From Pigmentiphaga sp. NML030171 (GTDB lineage: Bacteria; Pseudomonadota; Gammaproteobacteria; Burkholderiales; Burkholderiaceae_B): a stretch of 64,000 bases of DNA. Where the stretch lies: contig NZ_NINX01000050.1 of NCBI RefSeq assembly GCF_002188635.1, positions 1 through 64,000 of the forward strand, written 5' to 3'. Positions 59,655 to 64,000 of the stretch are shown one piece after another. Both the position numbers and the translations under genes were made by a program. How positions within the stretch are numbered: the first letter of the stretch is position 1; every line of letters starts with the position of its first letter. The notes beneath the pieces were generated by a model. It was not told the origin of the DNA, did no database searches, and saw only the letters and a program-made list of their open reading frames with translations.

Positions 59655-61451
59655 GTGCCCCCGCAGTACAACAACAGCCGGCGGAAAGTCGGCACGAGGG
59701 AACCCGCCAACGACGCGAGGTTCCCGGGCGGCCTGGAGCCGGAGACGGATTTCATACGCTACGCGCTGGACTGCGCCGCCATCGTGGCCAGTACCGATGC
59801 CCGGGGCACGATTACCTATGTCAACGCGCGGTTCTGCGAGATCAGCGGCTATACCCGGCAGGAATTGCTCGCCTCCAACCACCGGATGCTGAAGTCCGGC
59901 CTGCATGGCACGGCGTTCTTCCGCGCCATGTACCGCGAGATCGCCCAAGGCCGCGTCTGGCATGGCGAGATCTGCAACCAGCGCAAGGACGGCTCGCTCT
60001 ACTGGATGGAAACGACCATCGTGCCCCGCGTCCTGCCGGACGGCACGGTGGACAGCTACACCTCGATCTGCCTGGACATCACCGAGCGCAAGCTGCTCGA
60101 GGACGCCTTGAGGACCAGCAAGGAGAGCCTGCGTCGCATCGCCTATGTCGATCCGGTGACGGGGCTGCCCAATCGCAGCTGGTTCCACCAGCACGTGGCG
60201 TCGCTGGTCGGCGAGTGCCGGCGGACAGGAACGGGCTTTCACCTGGGATTGATGGACGTCGACGCCTTCAAGGAAATCAACGATTTCTTCGGCCACCTGG
60301 CCGGGGACGAATTGCTGCGCGAGGTGGCCCGGCGGCTGAGGGCGGTGGACGACCCGCGCCTGTCGGTTTCCCGGATGGGGGGTGACGAGTTCGGACTGGT
60401 CCTGGCCGGCGCGACGGACGACGAGGCCACCGAGGTATTCGAGCGGGCGCTGGAAAGCGTGCGCGATCCCTTGCGCATCGCCGAGACGTCGCGGCGCTGT
60501 TCGGCCAGCCTGGGCGTGTCCGCGTTTCCCGGGCATGGCGAGGACAGCGAAAGCATGTTCCGGGCCGCCGATCTGGCGCTCTACCATGCCAAGTCGCTGG
60601 GCCGCGACCGCCTGGAATGCTTCCAGCCCAAGCTCAGGGAAGTGGCGGAGCGCAAGTCGGAGCTCCTGGCCGAGATCGAGACGGGGCTGCGGCGCGACGC
60701 GTTCGAATTGCATTACCAGCCCATCGTTCCCGTCGCGCCGGGCGGCAAGGTCGCGCTGGAGGCGCTGATGCGGTGGCGGCATCCGCAGCGCGGCCTCCTG
60801 CCGCCGGCCGCGTTCCAGGAAGGCTTCGCCGATCCCGCGGTCCGCGCGGCGCTGGGGATGTTCATGCTCGAGCGAGTGTTCCGGGACGTGGACGCGCTGT
60901 ACGCGAGGAACATCCGGCTCGGGCGCGTGGCGATCAACCTGACGAACTCCGATTTTCGTTCCGAGGCCTTTCTCGACCGCTTCTTCGCGCTGGTCCGCGA
61001 CAGCGGGATCGGGCCGGACCGGTTCTGTGTCGAGGTGACGGAAAGCATGTTCCTGGGCCTGAACCAGAAGCGGGTGGAGGACGGCCTGCGCCGGCTGCAC
61101 GAGGCCGGCGTGGAGATCGCCCTGGACGATTTCGGTACGGGCCATGCCTCGTTGACGCACCTGCGCCTGCTGCCCATCGACCGGCTGAAGATAGACCGCA
61201 GCTTCGTCGCCAACCTGGTGGCGTCGGCCGAGGACCAGGCCATCGTGCGGGGCATCATCGACATCGCGCACAGCCTGGGCAAGACGGTGACCGCCGAGGG
61301 CGTGGAAACCGCGGAACAGGCCAGGCTTCTGTCCCGCATGGGGTGCGACCTGCTGCAGGGATGGTATTTCGGCAAGGCCTGCGATGCCGGCGGCCTGTCC
61401 GACGTGCTCGACATGATGCCGCCGATCGGCGCTCCCGCGCACAGGCCCTGA
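59655..61451 (+). CDS. PAS-GGDEF-EAL protein (cyclic-di-GMP phosphodiesterase/cyclase)
   Basis: 598 residues from GTG at 59655, which has GGAGGAGGGAG in ideal position; in-frame ATGs further up (59514, 59370) add no domain. PAS at about 30-140 (CAAIVASTDARGTITYVNARFCEISGYTRQELL). GGDEF domain with an intact MGGDEFG but no RxxD inhibitory site. EAL domain with ALEALMRW, INLTNSDF, EVTES, DDFGTGHASL, KIDRSF and EGVET, so all metal and catalytic residues are present. Probably degrades c-di-GMP under PAS control, perhaps with GTP as activator. The GGDEF gene follows 19 bp later. Confidence 0.93.
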   Translation: MPPQYNNSRRKVGTREPANDARFPGGLEPETDFIRYALDCAAIVASTDARGTITYVNARFCEISGYTRQELLASNHRMLKSGLHGTAFFRAMYREIAQGRVWHGEICNQRKDGSLYWMETTIVPRVLPDGTVDSYTSICLDITERKLLEDALRTSKESLRRIAYVDPVTGLPNRSWFHQHVASLVGECRRTGTGFHLGLMDVDAFKEINDFFGHLAGDELLREVARRLRAVDDPRLSVSRMGGDEFGLVLAGATDDEATEVFERALESVRDPLRIAETSRRCSASLGVSAFPGHGEDSESMFRAADLALYHAKSLGRDRLECFQPKLREVAERKSELLAEIETGLRRDAFELHYQPIVPVAPGGKVALEALMRWRHPQRGLLPPAAFQEGFADPAVRAALGMFMLERVFRDVDALYARNIRLGRVAINLTNSDFRSEAFLDRFFALVRDSGIGPDRFCVEVTESMFLGLNQKRVEDGLRRLHEAGVEIALDDFGTGHASLTHLRLLPIDRLKIDRSFVANLVASAEDQAIVRGIIDIAHSLGKTVTAEGVETAEQARLLSRMGCDLLQGWYFGKACDAGGLSDVLDMMPPIGAPAHRP

Positions 61452-61470
61452 CCGGAGGGGCCGCAAGGGC

Positions 61471-62634
61471 ATGGACGCCAAGTCGGTCTTCGCGACGGTT
61501 GCACTGATGGTGCTGGCCAACGGGGCCGTGCTGGCGAACGTCTACCGAGGCCTTCCGTGGACGCTGCGGCCCGCCGCCATCCGCTGGCAGGCCGGAACGG
61601 CCCTGGTCGCCCTGGGCAGCGGCTTCTTCGCGTTCGGCAGCGGCATGCCCATGCCGGTCATGGTGACCCTGGCGAACGGCACGCTGCTGTTCGGCCTGGG
61701 TTCCTACCATCGGGCGTTCGAGCGTTTCTACGGCCGCCGTTCGTCGCCGGTGGACATCGTGATCGCCACGGCCGCGGTGGCCGGCACGTTCTGGCTGTCG
61801 GCCATCGAGCCGTGCTTCATCTGCCGCATCGGGCTGACGTCGGCCGCCTGGTCGCTGCTGCTGCTCCGGTCGATGTGGCTGCTGCACGAGATGCGCACCG
61901 AGGACGAGTCCCGCAGCCGGCGCATGCTGATCGTGATCTATGGCCTGGTCGTCGTCTACGTCATCGGCCGGGTGGCCGTCTACCTGCATCTGGACGTGCC
62001 GCGCGAGGCCACGATCGCGACCAACGACTACGGCATCAATCTGGTCTCGCCCATGTTCGTGGCCCTGCTGCCGGTGATCGGCACCACGGCGTTCGTCCTG
62101 CTTTGCGCCGAACGGGTGAAGCGTCAACTGGAGATCGCGGCGGCCACCGACTACCTGACCGGCCTGCCGAACCGGCGCACGCTGGTCGAGGACGGGAACA
62201 TGGCGTTCCGCCGGACGCGGGCGACCGGCGCCGGCCTGGCGGTCGGGGTGATCGACATCGACCATTTCAAGAGGATCAACGACACCCACGGCCACGGCGT
62301 GGGCGACGAGGTGCTGGCCTTCACCGCGGATTGCCTGAAACAGGCGGCGCGCAAGGGCGACCTGGTCGCGCGCACGGGCGGCGAGGAGTTCGTGGTGCTG
62401 ATGGACGACCTGGACCTGCCGGCGGCAGTCGCGGCGCTCGAGCGTATCCGCGTCGCCGTGGCGGACAGCCGCTTCAGCATCGACGGCGCGCCGGTGCCCA
62501 TCACGATTTCGGCAGGCGTGGCCAGCTGCGAGCCGCGCGACCGGGATTTCGACGACGTGTTCCGCCGGGCCGACCGGGCGCTTTATCTGGCCAAGCTGGC
62601 CGGGCGGGACCGCGTGAAGCAGGCGGTGGCCTAG
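61471..62634 (+). CDS. Membrane diguanylate cyclase (GGDEF)
   Basis: 387 residues. Six or so membrane segments in residues 5-215, including an unusual FWLSAIEPCFICRIG with a CxxC. A short coil leads to GGDEF at about 225-385: DYLTGLPNRRTLVEDG, RTGGEEFVVLMD (active form GGEEF) and an RxxD inhibitory site (RKGD) exactly five residues upstream. Makes c-di-GMP with product inhibition; acts opposite to the neighbouring EAL protein. The CxxC might sense redox state. Confidence 0.93.
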   Translation: MDAKSVFATVALMVLANGAVLANVYRGLPWTLRPAAIRWQAGTALVALGSGFFAFGSGMPMPVMVTLANGTLLFGLGSYHRAFERFYGRRSSPVDIVIATAAVAGTFWLSAIEPCFICRIGLTSAAWSLLLLRSMWLLHEMRTEDESRSRRMLIVIYGLVVVYVIGRVAVYLHLDVPREATIATNDYGINLVSPMFVALLPVIGTTAFVLLCAERVKRQLEIAAATDYLTGLPNRRTLVEDGNMAFRRTRATGAGLAVGVIDIDHFKRINDTHGHGVGDEVLAFTADCLKQAARKGDLVARTGGEEFVVLMDDLDLPAAVAALERIRVAVADSRFSIDGAPVPITISAGVASCEPRDRDFDDVFRRADRALYLAKLAGRDRVKQAVA

Positions 62635-62642
62635 GCACTGCG

Positions 62643-63422
62643 CTAGAGCATGGCGCTGAGCATCCGGCGGCCACCCAGCAGTTCGGGCAGCAGGACCTCC
62701 ACCATCCTGTCCAGCGTATAGCGGCCGGTGCCCGCTACCAGGCTCATCGCCGCGACGGTGCGTCCGGCCTGATCGTGGATGGGAACAGCGATGGAGCGCA
62801 GGCCCAGTTCGAGTTCCTCGTCGCTGGTGGCATAACCCAGGCGCCGCGTTTCCTCCAGCACCGCCGTCAGTTCGGGGATCCCCGTGCGGGTGCGGGGCGT
62901 GAGCGCGCGCCGCGGCATGCGGCCCAGCAGGCGCGCGATTTCCTCGTCCGGCAGGGCGGCCATCAGCACGCGTCCGGTGGCCGCGCAATGGGCGGGCAGG
63001 CGCGAGCCCATGCCCAGGCCGTCCGATAGGCTGCGCCGGGTCGCGGCGCGCGCCACGAAGACGACTTCGCCGCCGTCCAGCACGGCCAGGGAACTGGATT
63101 CCTTGGTGCGCTCGCTGATGGTTTCCAGCACCGGCTGGACCAGCTTGGGCAGGGGGCTGGAGCTGACATAGGCGTGCCCCAGGCGCAGCGCGCGGGGCGC
63201 CAGCCGGAAGTACCTGCCGTCGCTTTCCACATAGCCCAGCCGTTGCAGCGTCAGCAGTGAACGGCGCGCCGTGGCGCGCGGATGCCCGGTGATCTCGGCC
63301 GCCTCGCTCAGGGTGAGCGGGCCGCTGCGCAGGCCGAAGGCCTCGATGATCGCCAGGCCTTTCTCCAGGCCGGCGACGTATTCCTTGTCTTCTTTGCTGC
63401 GGGGTTCGGGCACGGTGCTCAT
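62643..63422 (-). CDS. IclR family regulator of the PcaR/PobR type
   Basis: 259 residues from the ATG at 63422. KEDKEYVAGLEKGLAIIEAFG...LTLSEAAEITGHPRATARRSLLTLQRLGYVESDGRYFRLAPRALRLGHAYVSSSPLP is the hallmark of PcaR, PcaU and PobR, regulators that sense protocatechuate-related acids. No pca genes are in the window; its divergent neighbour is a Bug receptor. GTTCG/CGAAC inverted repeats fill the space between. Confidence 0.9.
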   Translation of the reverse strand: MSTVPEPRSKEDKEYVAGLEKGLAIIEAFGLRSGPLTLSEAAEITGHPRATARRSLLTLQRLGYVESDGRYFRLAPRALRLGHAYVSSSPLPKLVQPVLETISERTKESSSLAVLDGGEVVFVARAATRRSLSDGLGMGSRLPAHCAATGRVLMAALPDEEIARLLGRMPRRALTPRTRTGIPELTAVLEETRRLGYATSDEELELGLRSIAVPIHDQAGRTVAAMSLVAGTGRYTLDRMVEVLLPELLGGRRMLSAML

Positions 63423-63432
63423 GGTCGCGAGG

Positions 63433-63497
63433 TGTTCGTTTTGCGAACATTCTAACCACTTTTCTTGATCGTGGGATATCTGCGAACTAACGTTCGC
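63433..63497. promoter_or_regulatory. Repeated GTTCG/CGAAC operator region, PcaR-type
   Basis: TGTTCG-TTTTG-CGAACA (63433-63449) and GCGAAC-TAAC-GTTCGC (63482-63497), with a lone GTTCGAT at 63511. Half-sites repeat four to five times in 85 bp. PcaU and PobR bind repeated half-sites of this kind over divergent promoters. It covers the likely promoters of both the IclR gene and the Bug gene. Confidence 0.6.
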
Positions 63498-63537
63498 TTT
63501 GCGACTTTCTGTTCGATTTATCCAAACGAGGTCAAGG

Positions 63538-64000
63538 ATGAGACAAACTGCATGGACAGCCTGTGCCGTCGCGGTATGGGCGGCGATCGCCAGCCCGGCG
63601 CAGGCCGACGACGGCGCTTTCCCCAATCGCCCGGTACGCATCGTCGTGCCTTTCTCGGCCGGGGGCACGGCCGATGTGCTGCCCCGCATCATCGGCGAGA
63701 AGCTCAACGCGGCATGGGGCCAGCCCGTCATCATCGACAACCGGCCGGGCGCGGGCGGCAATATCGGCGCCGACATGGTGGCCAAGGCGGCGCCCGACGG
63801 CTACACGCTGATGGCCACGCCGCCGGCGCCGCTGACCATCAACCAGTATCTGTACAAGAACCTGCCGTTCGATCCCGAGCGCTTCGCGCCGGTGACCGTG
63901 CTGGCGCGCGTGCCCAACGTGCTGGCCGTCAAGACCGGCCTGCCGGTGAAGTCGGCGCAGGATTTCATCGGCTATGCCCGCAAGAACGGCGGGCAGGTGA
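63538..64000 (+). CDS. Bug/TctC family solute receptor, 5' part, cut by window end
   Basis: First 154 residues only. CAAGG precedes the ATG. Leader MRQTAWTACAVAVWAAIASPAQAD; loop VPFSAGGTADVLPRII; VIIDNRPGAGGNIGADM; PDGYTLMATP. Divergent from the PcaR-type gene, which probably regulates it, so the ligand may be an aromatic or protocatechuate-like acid. The frame is open to the edge. Confidence 0.92.
   Translation, partial: MRQTAWTACAVAVWAAIASPAQADDGAFPNRPVRIVVPFSAGGTADVLPRIIGEKLNAAWGQPVIIDNRPGAGGNIGADMVAKAAPDGYTLMATPPAPLTINQYLYKNLPFDPERFAPVTVLARVPNVLAVKTGLPVKSAQDFIGYARKNGGQV

Overview
The window is GC-rich, tightly packed Gram-negative DNA. Codon use, gene families and layout fit a member of the Alcaligenaceae close to Bordetella or Achromobacter. 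The strongest pointers are nine secreted Bug/TctC-type solute receptors (one cut by the window edge), a dihydrolipoamide dehydrogenase carrying its own lipoyl domain, many LysR/IclR/GntR regulators each next to a small catabolic cluster, a trimeric porin, and the DUF3348-DUF802-OmpA-DUF2894 gene set that I recall from Burkholderiales. I see no rRNA, tRNA, CRISPR array or intact insertion sequence. This attribution rests on reading and memory of families, not on a search.

Layout. 1-2.9 kb: end of the pyruvate dehydrogenase operon (aceF, lpdA) closed by a clear terminator. 2.9-5.6 kb: SDR and LysR pair, then a PhyH-like oxygenase. 5.6-12.8 kb: leftward cluster of IclR regulator, three FAD oxidoreductases and two Bug receptors. 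12.8-14.2 kb: an unrecognised protein with a nuclease-like motif. 14.2-19.4 kb: Bug receptor plus amidohydrolase, two LysR genes, an AhpD-like protein and a TetR regulator. 19.4-25.3 kb: rightward cluster of a small HTH-like protein, NMT1/TauA-type binding protein, Rieske oxygenase, porin, isochorismatase-like hydrolase and GntP permease, with a promoter and a perfect 14-bp inverted repeat at its head. 25.3-30.3 kb: TonB siderophore receptor with a Fur-like site, LssY-C lipoprotein, Ada. 30.5-31.2 kb: RHS remnant. 31.3-35.6 kb: Bug/LysR pair, then a Rid-Bug-GntR operon with an 11-bp inverted repeat at its ribosome binding site. 35.6-36.3 kb: vapBC. 36.3-37 kb: PAS-winged-helix protein.

37.1-41.7 kb is the most interesting part: four translationally coupled or closely spaced genes encode a DUF3348 protein, an 861-residue MotA/ExbB-like membrane protein with a long repeat-built cytoplasmic tail, a MotB/ZorB-like protein (one membrane helix with an Asp, then an OmpA domain) and a DUF2894 protein. 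This is the architecture of an ion-driven ZorAB-type motor, but with unknown partners instead of the known Zorya effectors.

41.7-64 kb: DUF1275 membrane protein; LysR with an orphan LivK-like receptor; a reductase/VOC/FAH catabolic operon divergent from a GntR gene; tannase-like lipoprotein; TfdA-like dioxygenase plus Bug; an IclR-controlled operon with two unrecognised proteins, a degenerate M19 dipeptidase and a Bug; RcnB-like protein; another Bug; a GGDEF-EAL/GGDEF pair; and a PcaR-type IclR gene divergent from a Bug receptor that runs off the end.

Overall this is an accessory catabolic and sensing region beside a core pyruvate dehydrogenase locus. The usual unit is one regulator, one periplasmic receptor and one to three enzymes, with the regulator's likely operator visible as an inverted repeat between divergent genes. 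No TctA/TctB membrane partner and no ABC permease lies in the window, so all receptors here are orphans locally.
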